Shown here in pieces: positions 1 to 11,060 of a stretch of 64,000 nucleotides of DNA (position 1 is its first letter; each line of letters opens with the position of its first letter). Under the pieces are notes generated by a model. The model ran no database searches. It had not been told where the DNA came from and worked only from the letters and a program-made list of their open reading frames with translations. This DNA comes from Schizophyllum amplum. Its lineage: Eukaryota > Basidiomycota > Agaricomycetes > Agaricales > Schizophyllaceae. The stretch is taken from assembly GCA_007026445.1 (NCBI GenBank), contig VDMD01000005.1, forward strand, positions 744,001 to 808,000. Reading direction: 5' to 3'. The position numbers and the translations under genes are program-made.

Positions 1-17
1 GAGTGCGAGACGCGCAC

Positions 18-644
18 CTGTTGGACAGAATGGCGCTCACGTCTTCCCGCATCAGCTGGGCCGCCTCCCACGGCGGACGCTGCACCGCAACAGACGCTGC
101 CATGGTGTACTTCTGAATTGCTTGGGGGTGCGAGCCGCCCTTGAACATTTCTGTAATCATAGACGCGTCAACGTCTAGCGCGTCCACAGCGACAAGGTAA
201 ACGCACGTTGCCCTCCTCCTTCAATCCCGTCACCGCCGCCTGCAGTTCGCGGCTGAGAACTTGCGGAGGCGGCGGGCAGCGCAGGTTCGGGTTCTTCGCG
301 AGCAGGCGCGAGAGGCGGTTCAGGTGGACGTAGTCGACATCGCAGACGGTGCACTTCTCGGCCTTGTGGTCGGGACACTGCACGAGGTAGGGCTCGGATT
401 GGAATGCAATGGGGACGGGTTCAAAGGTCGCGTCGAGGGCAGCGAGCAGCACGGGATCGGTGGGGGGAGGGACCATCATGCGTTGCGCGCCAGGAGGCAC
501 CGCGCCGGGCGGGAGGCGCTGCGCGCCAGGCGGCAGTTGGGTGCCCGGAGGCAGACGAACGGCGCCGGGAGGCAGCTGCCCAGGCCCGGGCTGAGGCTGG
601 GGATTCGTGTGAGGGGGCGCATTCGGCGGGGGGTTGGACGCCAT
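18..644 (-). CDS. Sec72-like ER translocation subunit, 5' part (runs off the window)
   Basis: Exon 1 is 203-644; a 52-nt intron (151-202, GTTTAC...CAG) leads to exon 2 (18-150), which ends at a GTGCGC donor, so the gene continues left of base 1. The first 55 residues are Pro/Gly-rich with a repeated LPPGA-type motif. Next comes a Cys-containing block (CPDHKAEKCTVCDVDY, about residues 90-105) and then KEEGN, the usual start of a TPR repeat, continued by MFKGG and the RPPWEAAQLMRE stretch in exon 2. This order is characteristic of fungal Sec72, a TPR subunit of the Sec62/63 post-translational translocon that acts at the ER membrane. The Pro/Gly-rich head is longer than usual. Family assignment is from memory of the motif order; the C-terminal half is unseen. 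Confidence 0.75.
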
Positions 645-751
645 GAGAGATGATCAGAGTTAAAGTCAAGCAGAGTCGTGTCGTGGCAGTCACTGAGTAA
701 CTTCGGTGAACGCAACTTCCATCTGTTTCGAACTCAACGCTCGCGTGCAAC

Positions 752-824
752 GACTCGATAGCTAAGTGGTTATAGCGTGGGATTGCAGATCCTAAGGTCC
801 CGTGTTCAAATCACGGTCGGGTCT
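752..824 (+). tRNA. tRNA-Cys (GCA)
   Basis: A 72-nt cloverleaf plus discriminator U. The acceptor stem pairs GACTCGA with TCGGGTC, the anticodon loop is TTGCAGA (anticodon GCA), and the T-arm carries GTTCAAAT. There is no intron. A T-run just downstream (826-830) fits a Pol III terminator. U73 is the known Cys identity base. Near-identical copies lie at 4834-4906 and on the minus strand at 10478-10550. Confidence 0.95.
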
Positions 825-999
825 GGCTTTTTGCCTGTCTTTTCGCCTGCTGAAACTTGCATCGCCGGCCTCTGCGAATCAGAACTTCTCCCTAACGCAT
901 GCTGCAGGGGGCGTTCGTGTCCTCCTCGATAGTCGATTACAATACAGGTACGATAAATAAGATAGTAAGTATACACATCCTCTGCAAGCTTCCAAACAC

Positions 1000-1744
1000 C
1001 TACATTCCCCTCCCCCTCCCCCGCGGAATCGACATCTTTCCCGCCACCCCGGCCCCACGCGCCATCCCCAACTGCTGAATATGTGCCTGCTGGTACTGGT
1101 GCAACTGCTGTACCTGCTGGAACTGGGCTTGCAGCTGTGCTGCCTGTTGCGCTTGTCCCGGTTGAGGCTGCACCGGCTGACCGGCGCCTCTCCCAGCTTG
1201 TGCTTGCGCCTGAGCCTGAGCTTGGGCCTGCGCCGCCGCCTGCACCGCTTGCGCTGCCTGAGCCGCTTGAGCCGCTTGCGCCTGGGTGAGTTGACCCGCC
1301 GGAGGGAGCTGGCCGGCCTGAGCCTGCGGTGGCGCCTGACCAGGCGGCCCCGCGCCCCTGCCCGGCGCAGCCATGTAGTGCGCGCCGGGCATCGCCCAGA
1401 CGACGGGCGCGCCGCCGCGCTGGTACATCTGCATGTACTGGTGTCGAAAGTAGGCAGCTTGCGCCTGTGTGAACTGTTGTGGTTGCGCATGGGGCTGGCC
1501 GGGTTGTGGTACGGGCTGTTGTTGGGCGGCTTGATGTTGCGTGGGTGGATGTGGTGTAGGCTGAGGCTGAGGTTGCGGAGCGAGTTGCGGTTGCTGACCA
1601 GGCTGGGGTTGCTGCCCAGGTTGTGGATGGGGTGTTGGCTGCTGTCTGGGCTGTAGCTGAGGGATTTGCTGTCCGGGCAGTGGCTGCTGAAGCTGCCCGG
1701 CTCCTCGTCCCATGCCCGCTTGCCCTCGTCCAACACCCTGTTGT

Positions 1745-1776
<32 letters not shown>

Positions 1777-4613
1777 TGCCACGCCTCCATGCGCCACACC
1801 TCCCTGACTCTGCGACTGTTGCAATTGCGGCTGAGCCCCACCCGGCGCCTGTGCCTGCGCCACTCCCCGCCCCCTTCCCCTCCCCATAGTATTCGCCGCC
1901 ATCTGCGTAATCCCATGATACAGCTGCTGCATCGTCTGCGTATTGATCGGCATCGTCTTGACGCGCGCCTCATTTGCCGCTGCACGGGTTCGGGCAGCAC
2001 AGACCACGAGGGATGCTTGTACAAGGCGGACAGTGCATTCTGCTGCTGCTGTTGCGTGGACGGGGCGGGTTGGAGGGCGGGTTGTGGTTGTGAAGGCTGG
2101 GGTTGAGACTGCGGTTGAGACTGAGGGGGGGTTGTGGCTGACTGGGCTGCTGTTGGCCCGCTTGCAAGGCGGGGAGCCCGCAAAGCCCTGACGCTGCTGC
2201 TGCTGCACGGCCGCGAGCTGTTGCTGCTGAGCGGCGACCAGCTGCTGTTGTGGGCGGCCACAATCTGCCGCTGATGCGTCTGCTGCGCGGCCCGCGCTTC
2301 TGCCGCCTGCATTTGTGGCGAATTCTGCATCGGGGGCGACCCGGAAAAGCGCTGCGGCGGGGAGCCCGCGAATGCCTGAAGAGGCGAGTGCTGCGTCGGC
2401 GGAGACGCCGCGAAGCGCTGGGGCGGCGAGAAGTGCTGCTGCTGTCCGGGCGAGTGCCCCTCCGTCAGCTGGAGGCCTAGCGCGTTGCCTTGCGGTTGCG
2501 GGTGCCCGATGAGCTGGCCGGGTGGTTGTTGCTGCTGACCGTGCTGTTGCTGGCCGTGCGCTGGAAGATGTGCAGGGTGCGGTTGCGGGGACCCGTTCAC
2601 GCCCGCCGTGCGCTGCTGGTGCAAAAACTGCTGCGTCGCGGTCGGCATGGGCGGCGGCGGCGTCGGTGCATGCGGCGTCGTACGCCCGTTCACCAACCCC
2701 GGCGTTTGCCTCCCATTTACCATCCCGGGGGTCTGCCTCCCATTGACCGCCACAGGCGTTTGCCGCCCGTTAACCAGACCAGGTGTTTGCCGCCCATTGA
2801 CGATCCCGGGCGTATGTCGCCCGTTCACCAGCTGCCCATTCATCAACCCATTCGCCTGCCCATTCATCATCCCGTTCGCCTGCCCGTTCATCATCCCGGG
2901 CGTCTGCCGCCCGTTCATCGCGCTCGGCGTCGCCCGCCCATTTACGGCTGGGGTCTGCACGCGCGACACGGCGGGGTGTGCGCAGGCGGCAACATTTGCG
3001 CCGCGTTATGTGCGGCCTGTGCAGCAAGAGACGCGTTGTGGGCGTTCTGTGTGGCCTGGGAAATCTGCGCATTGTGGGAGACCTGCGCGTTGTGACTATG
3101 CGCAGAGTTGATCGCTGCGGCAAGGCCGGCGGCACCAGATTGGTCTGCCGTTTGTTGTCCTGCGTAGGCGCCTTGCTGCCCTGCGTATGGAGCGTTCCGT
3201 GGATCTCCAGGGGCCAACACGGAAGTCGTATGAGCTTGTTGGCTCGGCCCCGCATGTTGGCTGGGTCGCTCCTCTTCCATCCGCCCCGAGCGCACGCGCT
3301 GCAGTGCGTCGAAGAGGCGGTGCCTGTGTATGTCGTTGTAAGCCGCGATGCAGGCAAAGAGAAATAGTGATAGTGGCATACCCTCCGCCTGCTCGTAAGG
3401 TCCCTCTTGGGTTCATGAACTGCATCATCTTCGAGCGCCTGGCACGAGCATCTTCCGCATCGAGCGCCGCGCTGGCCTTCCGCTTGAGTGAGGTTGGTGT
3501 AGAGGGGGTGGACACCTGCGGATAAGCCGTCAACTTCATCTTCTAGCTGAGATACGAGATAATGTGCGCATACCTTCATCACCGCGTTCACCGCCCGAGT
3601 GAGGTGCGGGTCCGGATCGAGACACAGCGGCGGGGCAGTCGCCAGCTGAGGCGAGGTGAGCATCGGCGAGAGTATAGCGGACAGGAATCTGCGATCAAGA
3701 TGGGATAGCGCGTTATACGCACCAATATTCGTGATTCCGCTTCCAGCGCATCCATGTCCGTCCACCGCGCACCGTACCGTGCGCCCAGCAGGCACACATC
3801 TGTGTACAATGTCTCCGGCGTCGGAAACAGCACCGCGCGCGTGATGGCAGGTGCCGTCGTGGATGCAGAGGTGGATCCGTTGGCAGAGGAAGTCGACGCG
3901 GTTGGCTTGATGACAGAGGGACCGGCGGCGGATGAGCCCCCGACAGTTATGGTTTCCTTCTTCGCCGCACCGACGCGGTAGTCAATGAGCTCTACAATGA
4001 GGCAGCCTAAAGACACGGCTTCGTCAGGCAGGTCTCGGCGTAGAGGAGCCGGTCTGTACCATCATAGAAGGGGACGCCGCTCTCAGTGAAGAGGCCCAAG
4101 AAGTCGGCGGGGATGCGGTGTTCGCGGATATCGTCCAGGAGAGACTGATGGCGGGTCGCGTGTGCGTGTAGCACGAATTTTGTAGTAGTAATCAGAGGAA
4201 AGTGGTACCGTCAACAAAGCGCGAGAAGGGGGGCCACCAAGGAGGGCAAGCGACGGTACTATCAGCGGCCATTGCTAGAACATAGAACACATCACGCACC
4301 GCAACTTGGTTGTTATACAGAAACTTAGAGCCATTGTTGAGGTTCCAATGCTCCGCATGAAGGTGGATCTTGAAGGACGGTGGCTGGTCCTTGTTCCGCT
4401 CGAGGAGGCCCTGGTGTGCCGAAGCCATCCCAGCGAATGGGGGATGAAGCGGGTGGAGAGAAATAGCAAAGTACGCAAGGGCGATGCAAGGGGGAATGAT
4501 TCCAGTGGAGGGGATAGAGGATATCAAGGAGACCTATGTCAGCGCGGGGTAACAAGACGCGTCCACTGGTTACTCACGTCGACGAATCTGGTGCGGTTAT
4601 AGTCGACCGTCAT
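1000..4613 (-). CDS. SPT20: SAGA complex subunit Spt20
   Basis: Exons 4578-4613, 4300-4410, 4060-4144, 3723-4006, 3574-3645 and 3382-3542 join cleanly in phase; the last exon is about 1000-3323. The N-terminus carries the Spt20 signature in order: LERNKDQPPSF, EHWNLNNGSKFLYNNQVA, SLLDDIREHRIPADFL, VPFYDG|CLIVELIDYR and LCLDPDPHLTR, followed by a basic MMQFMNPRG segment. Spt20 is a structural subunit holding the SAGA coactivator together in the nucleus. The roughly 700-residue tail is low complexity: NGRQTPG repeats (2690-2950), SPP/QRF repeats, a polyQ run (about 1738-1780) and Gln/Ala/Pro-rich sequence ending in SIPRGRGRGM. The reading frame changes twice in this last exon, near 2973 and near 1972, without a convincing GT-AG intron; adding one base to a C run and to an A run restores a continuous frame. 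Confidence 0.9.
2690..2950 (-). repeat. In-frame 27-bp repeats encoding NGRQTPG-type units in SPT20
   Basis: About ten imperfect copies encode variants of VNGRQTPG and MNGQANG. They lie in frame in the last SPT20 exon and probably expand or contract by slippage. Confidence 0.8.
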
Positions 4614-4833
4614 GTTGAGTGGCAGGCTGCGACAGCAGAAAGGGCACCTGCGCGGCAGGTAGAGGGGGATATGGGGGGCAGCGCGCGAGGGCGGCAGGGG
4701 GCCGAGCGCCTAATGACGGCGCGAGAACAATGCGCAAACGCGGGGACTCTGGAACGCCACAACCGGCGCGATGGATGTTCCCACGCATCAGTGCTTGGGT
4801 CTTCAGAAACATCAACATTTCTGAGGCTCTCGT

Positions 4834-4906
4834 GACTCGATAGCTAAGTGGTTATAGCGTGGGATTGCAGATCCTAAGGTCCCGTGTTCAAATCACGGTC
4901 GGGTCT
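4834..4906 (+). tRNA. tRNA-Cys (GCA)
   Basis: Identical in sequence to the copy at 752-824 over the 72-nt cloverleaf plus discriminator U. A T-run downstream (about 4924-4928) may terminate Pol III. Flanking sequence differs from the other copies, so this is not a recent long tandem duplication. Confidence 0.95.
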
Positions 4907-5235
4907 TGCACTAACATTGTGCTCTTTTTCTCGGTTTTCTACATCATTTGAGGCGCGCACCCTACCAGCTTGTACTTACCCTGCCTTCAAACGGTGACTG
5001 CGCCGTGCACGTTGGATATCCGGCTTGGGGGTCAATGCAAAAGCATGAAGTATGTACATGAATATTAGTAAGTAGTTTCATAGTATCAACCTCAGGCGGC
5101 TCGAACTTTGTCGGCGGACATATTGTTGACATATGTGTAACCATATTAATTGAATCACCGCGGAGAAATAAAGCTTATCAACGGTAAAGGTTTATGTTTG
5201 TCGTCGGAGAAAGATCAGATATATCCACAGCAATG

Positions 5236-5460
5236 CCGGCGGTCATAGATCACGTATCCCGGCCGTCAAAGGCTTTGCGATATCTTATCTTCTCCGCTGA
5301 CATACATTAGGAATGTCCGTGGATATATGCATTAAGAACAATGGGAACAATGGGGACATGTATTAAGAATGTCCACGGAGATCTCTTATCTATGTCAGCG
5401 GCCGAAGATAAGATATCTCGAAGCCTTTGACGGCCGGGATACGTGATATATGTCCGCAGG
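5236..5460. repeat. Long imperfect inverted repeat (palindromic element)
   Basis: Left arm 5236-5304 and right arm 5391-5460 are near-perfect reverse complements over about 70 bp. The shared core includes CACGTATCCCGGCCGTCAAA and GATATCTTATCTTC. An 86-bp centre separates the arms and itself holds two related copies of a GAATGTCC(G/A)(T/C)GGA motif. This is the shape of a foldback MITE or a transposon end; no target duplication was identified. Confidence 0.7.
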
Positions 5461-6708
5461 TGTTTCTTTTCTTTCACTACAACCACAGGTAATCTTTCGC
5501 GGTCGATACCCGTCATGTTTATTAACGGTTATCTATTTTTTATGTATATACTTATGTCCACAACTTTGACCGGCGACAAATTCGAGGCTGCCTCAAGTGT
5601 CAGTCCTTACTGTACATCGTTTTGGGCCGCTAGCAAGTCGTTCACATCCACTCGGCCTCCTCTATGTTGGCTCTACTTATGGCCGGATCGGCTTGTCAGG
5701 CTCTGATGGAGCGAAACATTGACATGGCAAGGTGCGTATCTACTGCAGGTGGGAGGACAGGTGTGGGAGGGGTGGCCCGGCGAGCACAGCTCGTTCTTCA
5801 GCCTGATCAAGTGGAATCAGCAAGCGATAGTACGAGTCATCATGGAGGGCTCTGGCCAGCACCTCCTCACATGGTCGTTCTTGGCTCTGAGAGTCGTCCA
5901 AGAGTCGTCGATGAAAGTCAGAAGGACAGCCGACCTAAGCAGGGAAAGCCGTCGTCAAGAGCCGGGAATTGCAGTGCCAAAGATAACTGACGCGGACCGA
6001 GGCAAAGACGGTTGAAGAGGATACAGGAAGGCCAACCGAAAAGGTGGCCCACGGATGAAGACGATGTGATAAGGGAGAGAAAGATGTACGTGTGAGGGGA
6101 TTCAAGCATTCAGTAGGTGCGCGTGCCGCACGTACGTCCCCGCGTCCCCACTGGGCGCCGGTCCGGGTGAAGATCATCGTGAGTGCGCACGAATATCGAT
6201 GAGTTGAACAGAAGACGACGCCGTAGCTGCGGAGAAGCCTCAGAGAGCTTGAGATAACGATGGAGTCAGAGTGCGTATTGCTGTCACTGGAAAGATAGAA
6301 GCAAAGTATTGGATAGCCTGCTATGTTTCCCATTTTGTGTGCTGAGCTTGGAGCCTGCAGGCGAGCCTTGCCCAGCGTGATTAAGCGATGCGATTGGGAA
6401 GATGATCGGGATCAGGCCTCAGGACGGGCGGGGCAATAGAATGCGAGGATGTTGCCGACCCTCACAGTCACACGGCTTTGCTCTTGCTTTCATGCTCTCC
6501 ATTGCTGCCGCCGCCATTCCCCTCTAGCCCCCGCTTGCGCTCCCGTCTCCACAGCCTGTGCTACTGCGTAGTCAAACCCCGTTAGCGCATACGTCCAGCA
6601 TTCGGCGCTGCGTTGGGTACCGTGCGCGGCCGTGACGCCCTCAAAGAAACTTGCGCTCTCGACACCCACAGAAGCGCCTGCACGGCACGAGATAAGCCTA
6701 TACGCCCG

Positions 6709-6734
6709 CCCCCCCCCCCCCCCCCCCCCCCCCC
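6709..6734 (+). repeat. Homopolymer of 26 C in the presumed 5' leader
   Basis: An uninterrupted C run ending 15 nt before the GATA-factor ATG. Its true length is likely variable or mis-called in any assembly. Confidence 0.9.
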
Positions 6735-6749
6735 GAAGACGCCGTCCCA

Positions 6750-8922
6750 ATGGCCACGCCCGACGGCCGGTATATGTACGCTGCGCCCCCTCCGACGTAT
6801 GACTATGCATACGGCCACCAGCCATCCTCCTACGCCAGGCCCCATCGTGTCACCAATGGTGCCCACCCCCCGGCGGCACTTCAGCACCATTACTCGGCTC
6901 CCGTGGACCACCCGCAACAGTATCCCGGACCGCTACAACATCCGCCGGCGCACCCCTACTCCACCCAACAGCCTGTGGCGGCGTACACCCACCACTCTCA
7001 TCCCGCACAGAGGACGCATGCATCACAGCAGCAGCAGCATCAACAACGGCCGCCAGCGCAGGCTCCTCCTCCCCCAGCGCACCACCCGCCAGCGCAACAG
7101 CATGCTTCGGCCCACGCCACTCACTCCGCGCAGCCCGTGTCTCAGGCACAGTATATATCCCCGTCGCCCGCCGCGCACCACCAGCAGCCGGCTCCCTACT
7201 CGTCATATGGCTCGGTCAACGGCAGCAGTGTCAGGGCAAGCAGCCCACCATCGCCAACGTACGACACTCAGCGCCAGGCGTACGCGCCGCAGTCTCGAAG
7301 CGATGTACCTCCCGCCTATGAAGCACCGCGGTCCGCGTACGATACATCCAGGACGAGCTATGAGGCACCGCGACCGACCTACGAGACCTCACGCGCACAG
7401 TACGAGGCTCCGCGAGGGCAGCAGGAGACGGGGAGGGTTGCCTCGGCGTACGACCCTCCGCGGCAGTACGACAGCGCACGGCAGACATACGAATCGTCAA
7501 GGCAATGGCCGGCATACGGGTCGTCGTACGCGCCGATGACGCAGACGCAGCCAGCCACAACACACTCAAGCTCGTCGCATCCCTCCACCGCGCCACATCC
7601 TCCCACCTCGTCCCACTCCTCATCGCACCCATCTACTGTCCCGCACGCCGCGCCGCAGGGGGAGCAAGCAACATACTCGGCCCTGCCGCCAGTCACGAAC
7701 GGAGCGTACACCACGCCGGAGCCGTCACGGTCGCAGTCGCTTTTGACGGACGCGCACGCTGCGCCGACGAACGGACACGGTGCACTCACAAATGGGCACG
7801 GCGCACTCTCGAATGGGCACGACGCACTCTCAAATGGGCACGGCGCATCAACCAATGGACACGGCCCATCGATGAACGGACATCCGCTCACGAACGGCCA
7901 CCCTTCGACGAATGGGGTGACGTCGGCGAGTGCGCCTGCACCGGCCAGCGGGCACACATCATCGCTGACGAATGGGAACACTATCATGAACGGGCAAACA
8001 CGAACGCCGCCACCTCTCGCAATCGCGATCGACTTTCTCAAGGTGCGTTCTTATTGCGCTCCACGTCGTCTTACAATCCCCTCCCCTAATCCCATCCGTG
8101 CTTTCAATGCGAATGCGCTTCCCCTTCCTCTCCCCTTCCTCCCCAACAACGATCGGTCTAACGCCCCGAACCCAGCTCGCCACCTCCTGCCGCGTCGTCC
8201 TTGACGGCACGCTCGCGCTGCAACAGGACTTTGCCTCCGACGCCCAGTTCCACCCGCCACGAGAGGCGCTTGATCACATCTTTGCCGCCGCGCAGGCAAC
8301 CATGTATGCCATACGAGGCGAGGACATGCCTACCGAATGGCAGCCGTCGTCTCCTCCGGTACCTTCGAGATCACCCACATCGAGGTCGGGTCCGGCGCTC
8401 TCAAGGCCGGAGTTGGCACCATCGAGGTCAGAAAGGTCAGAACAGGCACCCCCGAGGTCCAGCCCGGCTCCGCCGCCGCGCTCGGTACAGGTGTCGGGGT
8501 CACCGCGGCCAGCACCGCCGACACAACCGAACTCGGCGCCGACGTCGTCAGCGTCGCAGACGACGTTGGTGCAGCAGGGGCAAGAGGGCGAAGGGCAGAC
8601 ATGCCTGGGGTGCGATGCGACGACGACGCCGGAGTGGCGGCGGGGGCCGATGGGACCACGGACGCTGTGCAATGCGTGCGGGCTGGTGTATGCGAAGATG
8701 GTAAGTGTTTGGCTGTAGGGTTCTGCTCAGCAGAGGTTATGCTGGTGTTGCGAGGTGTTGTTGTTCAGTCGGTGTTCAAAATGATCCTGCGCTGGTGCTT
8801 TGGAGAAAGACGAGGAAGCTGACGCTGGGTTGCAGATCAAGAAGCGTGCACGAAATGATGGTCGGGATCGGCGTGGCGACTCAGACAGCGATGACGAGGA
8901 TTTGACGATGGAGGTGGACTAG
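6750..8922 (+). CDS. GATA-type zinc finger transcription factor
   Basis: Exons 6750-8042, 8176-8700 and 8836-8922 join in phase to give about 634 residues. The first 430 are low complexity: Pro/His/Gln/Ser-rich, repeated YEAPR/YDTSR units (about residues 190-250) and NGHG repeats (about 345-395). After [15 protein letters not shown] comes one zinc finger, CLGC-x18-CNAC, with [10 protein letters not shown] in the loop, followed by a basic and then acidic tail ([13 protein letters not shown] ... [13 protein letters not shown]). The 18-residue loop matches the WC-2 type of fungal GATA finger that binds GATA sites. No PAS domain is visible, so I do not call it white collar 2. The start codon lies 15 nt after a 26-C run. 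Confidence 0.85.
7760..7930 (+). repeat. In-frame NGHG repeats in the GATA factor
   Basis: About eight short units read (L/S/T)NGHGA with small variations, encoded by an 18-bp repeat. They lie in frame inside the first exon. Confidence 0.8.
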
Positions 8923-10138
8923 TACTCCCTGCCATCATCTTGTTGCGCCTCTTCATTCTGCTCCGACTGTTGCATGCGGGAGATGCGGCCTCCGACAATT
9001 ATAATTGACGCAATCGGCCAGCCTTCGCGGTCACTTTCCTCGACATGATCGCCTCCCTCCGCGGCCACTGCGCGACTCTCAATATCAGGCGTGCACACAT
9101 ACACGGACTGAGTTGCTTCAACGCTTCATCTCACTCACGCCACAATTATCCCTACGCCTTCACGACCGCCTCATCCATGTCAAGCTCTCCCTCCGCATCT
9201 CACAATCTCACAGATACGAAGCCTACAAACGGGTGCACATACGACAGCATATCCTCGAACGAACGGTCGGTCCGTCGGTCAGTCATATATATACTTATAC
9301 GGTTTTACATATTTTTCTCTCTGTTTCCGAAACGTGGGTCTTCTGGGACTGGCACGGTCGCACGTACATACCTCTTTTACGCCTTCTCTTCCCTAGGGTG
9401 CTTATTCTCTGTGGTGCTCATTCTCTTCTCGGCGGCTCGGTATAACATACACACAGTCCTCCCCCGTACATATTGTCCCTATACCTTCAGCCTCCGCGCT
9501 GCTAGCCTTCCCTCACGCCCTCCTTCTTCTCTTTCCACTCCCTCTCGCTTTCGTTGCTTTGTTGTCGTCGGTCCATGTAGTATGTACACTTACGCATAAA
9601 GTATTCTTTGTTGACTGTCGTGTTGGTATAGTGGGAGTGTCAAACTCGTCGGCGAGCCCACTCGGGAATGATCTCCTTAGCTATGCGTATTCTTCTACCT
9701 CGACCTCTTCTCCTTTGTGCCTGACCATTCTCCTCCTTTTCCCACCTTTCCTTCTCCCGCGCCTCCCCGCCTTCGCCTTCTGTCGTCTTTTGCTCGTCTT
9801 CCCTTCCACATGACATGGCATTCTCCCGTCTCTCTAGTCGCCCCAGGTTCGCCCCAGACCACTTCTCTTCTCCAAGTACTCAGACTTCTTCCACTCTGCT
9901 TCCTTCAAGTTCCCGTCCTCTGTCATCAAATCCTGCCTCCCTGCTCTCACCGCCTACTTCTCATGTCCACGGCTGCTCTGATCTTCCCCACCCTCTGCAC
10001 TTCTTGCTCACCCTGTCCACTCTTCCTCACCCTCGCTCCCCCCTCGCTCCATTTCTCTCCCTCCGTCCCTCGCACAACCTCTTTTTATAATAATGCAAAA
10101 CATCCCTTCATGGCGTGGCCTCCCACAAGGTAGGAGAA

Positions 10139-10200
10139 CCCTCAACATGATGGGACAACCCTCAACACGATGGGACAACCCTCAACACGATGGGACTTGG
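10139..10200. repeat. 20-bp tandem repeat, about 3 copies
   Basis: The unit reads approximately CCCTCAACACGATGGGACAA. Confidence 0.85.
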
Positions 10201-10204
10201 GCTG

Positions 10205-10335
10205 ACGAAAAAGACATCGGACCTGGCGAAAAGACATCGGACCTGGCGAAAAGACGTCAGACCTGGCAAAAAGACATCGGACCTGGCGAAAAGATATCGG
10301 ACCTGGCGAAAAAGACATCGGACCTGGCGAAATAG
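10205..10335. repeat. 20-bp tandem repeat, about 6 copies
   Basis: The unit reads approximately GACATCGGACCTGGCGAAAA with single-base variants. Confidence 0.9.
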
Positions 10336-10359
10336 TGATCAACCCGTCCACCGAGCTTC

Positions 10360-10445
10360 AGCTTCTCATGCAAAAGCTTCAGGTGCTTCTCGTGCAAAAG
10401 CTTCAGGCGCTTCTCGTGCAAAAGCTTCAGGCGCTTCTCGTGCAA
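10360..10445. repeat. 24-bp tandem repeat, 3-4 copies
   Basis: The unit combines GCTTCTCGTGCAAAAG and CTTCAGGC. It ends about 30 bp from the 3' end of the minus-strand tRNA-Cys. Confidence 0.85.
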
Positions 10446-10477
10446 AAAACCTTTTTATTTTAACCGTCAAGCTTTCA

Positions 10478-10550
10478 AGACCCGACCGTGATTTGAACAC
10501 GGGACCTTGGGATCTGCAATCCCACGCTATAACCGCTTAGCTATCGAGTC
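10478..10550 (-). tRNA. tRNA-Cys (GCA)
   Basis: Same cloverleaf as the plus-strand copies with one change in the D-arm (GCTAAGC in place of GCTAAGT). The acceptor stem, anticodon GCA, T-arm and U73 are intact. A T-run after the 3' end on the minus strand (near 10445) fits Pol III termination. Confidence 0.95.
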
Positions 10551-10644
10551 TTCGTAAACGTATGCAGCAAGTAAGTAAGGAGAGCTATAAGTTATCGTTG
10601 TTGATAATCGAGTTGACTCTAATGGTTGGGTCTTCAATGAAGGC

Positions 10645-10755
10645 AGGCAGTCGAGGGAGGCAGTCAGTCGAGGGAGGCAGTCAGTCGAAGGAGGCAGTCA
10701 GTCGAAGGAGGCAGTCAGTCGAAGGAGGCAGCCAGTCGAAGGAGGCAGTCTGTTC
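10645..10755. repeat. 17-bp tandem repeat, about 6-7 copies
   Basis: The unit reads approximately GGAGGCAGTCAGTCGAA. Confidence 0.85.
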
Positions 10756-11060
10756 ATGAAGGTAGTCTGCTCATGGAGGCAGAACTTCGATACCCCGGCA
10801 AACGGTACTGGGAGGCAAGGTGCTACCAGGGACGAGCACGTCCGCCGCATGCCATATACGAGCACGTCCGCCGCATGCCACGAACGAGCAAACACGCCGC
10901 TCCTGACTGCAGCGGTCGAGAGCTTGCGGTAGGGAAAAGGTCGCAGAGCGCCGCGAGGAAAGGGCATCTCAAGCACTGATTCAAAGATTCGTAGCCTGTA
11001 GGATTCCTGAGATGGCAGCCAACACATACCACTCGCACCCCCCTCATCGACCATACTGCA

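Larger units (their letters stand above)
4614..6749. other. Intergenic region between SPT20 and the GATA gene
   Basis: Holds a tRNA-Cys (4834-4906), an AT-rich palindromic element (5236-5460) and, next to the GATA start codon, a run of 26 C (6709-6734). ORFs here are short and resemble no family I recognise. SPT20 and the GATA gene diverge from this region, so promoters for both should lie in it. Confidence 0.6.
8923..11060. other. Gene-poor, minisatellite-rich interval with a tRNA
   Basis: The first 1.2 kb is C/T-rich with no convincing coding pattern. Four different tandem repeats then lie between 10139 and 10755, flanking a tRNA-Cys. Open frames here follow the repeats and are not accepted as genes. 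Confidence 0.6.

Noticed and set aside
261..653. ORFs opposite the Sec72-like exon
   Set aside because: Antisense shadow of a GC-rich coding exon.
8176..8700. Calling the GATA factor white collar 2
   Set aside because: The finger fits but no PAS domain is visible.
9005..10133. Several 80-180 aa ORFs downstream of the GATA gene
   Set aside because: Composition-driven, Ser/Pro/Leu-rich, overlapping in different frames, no family features.
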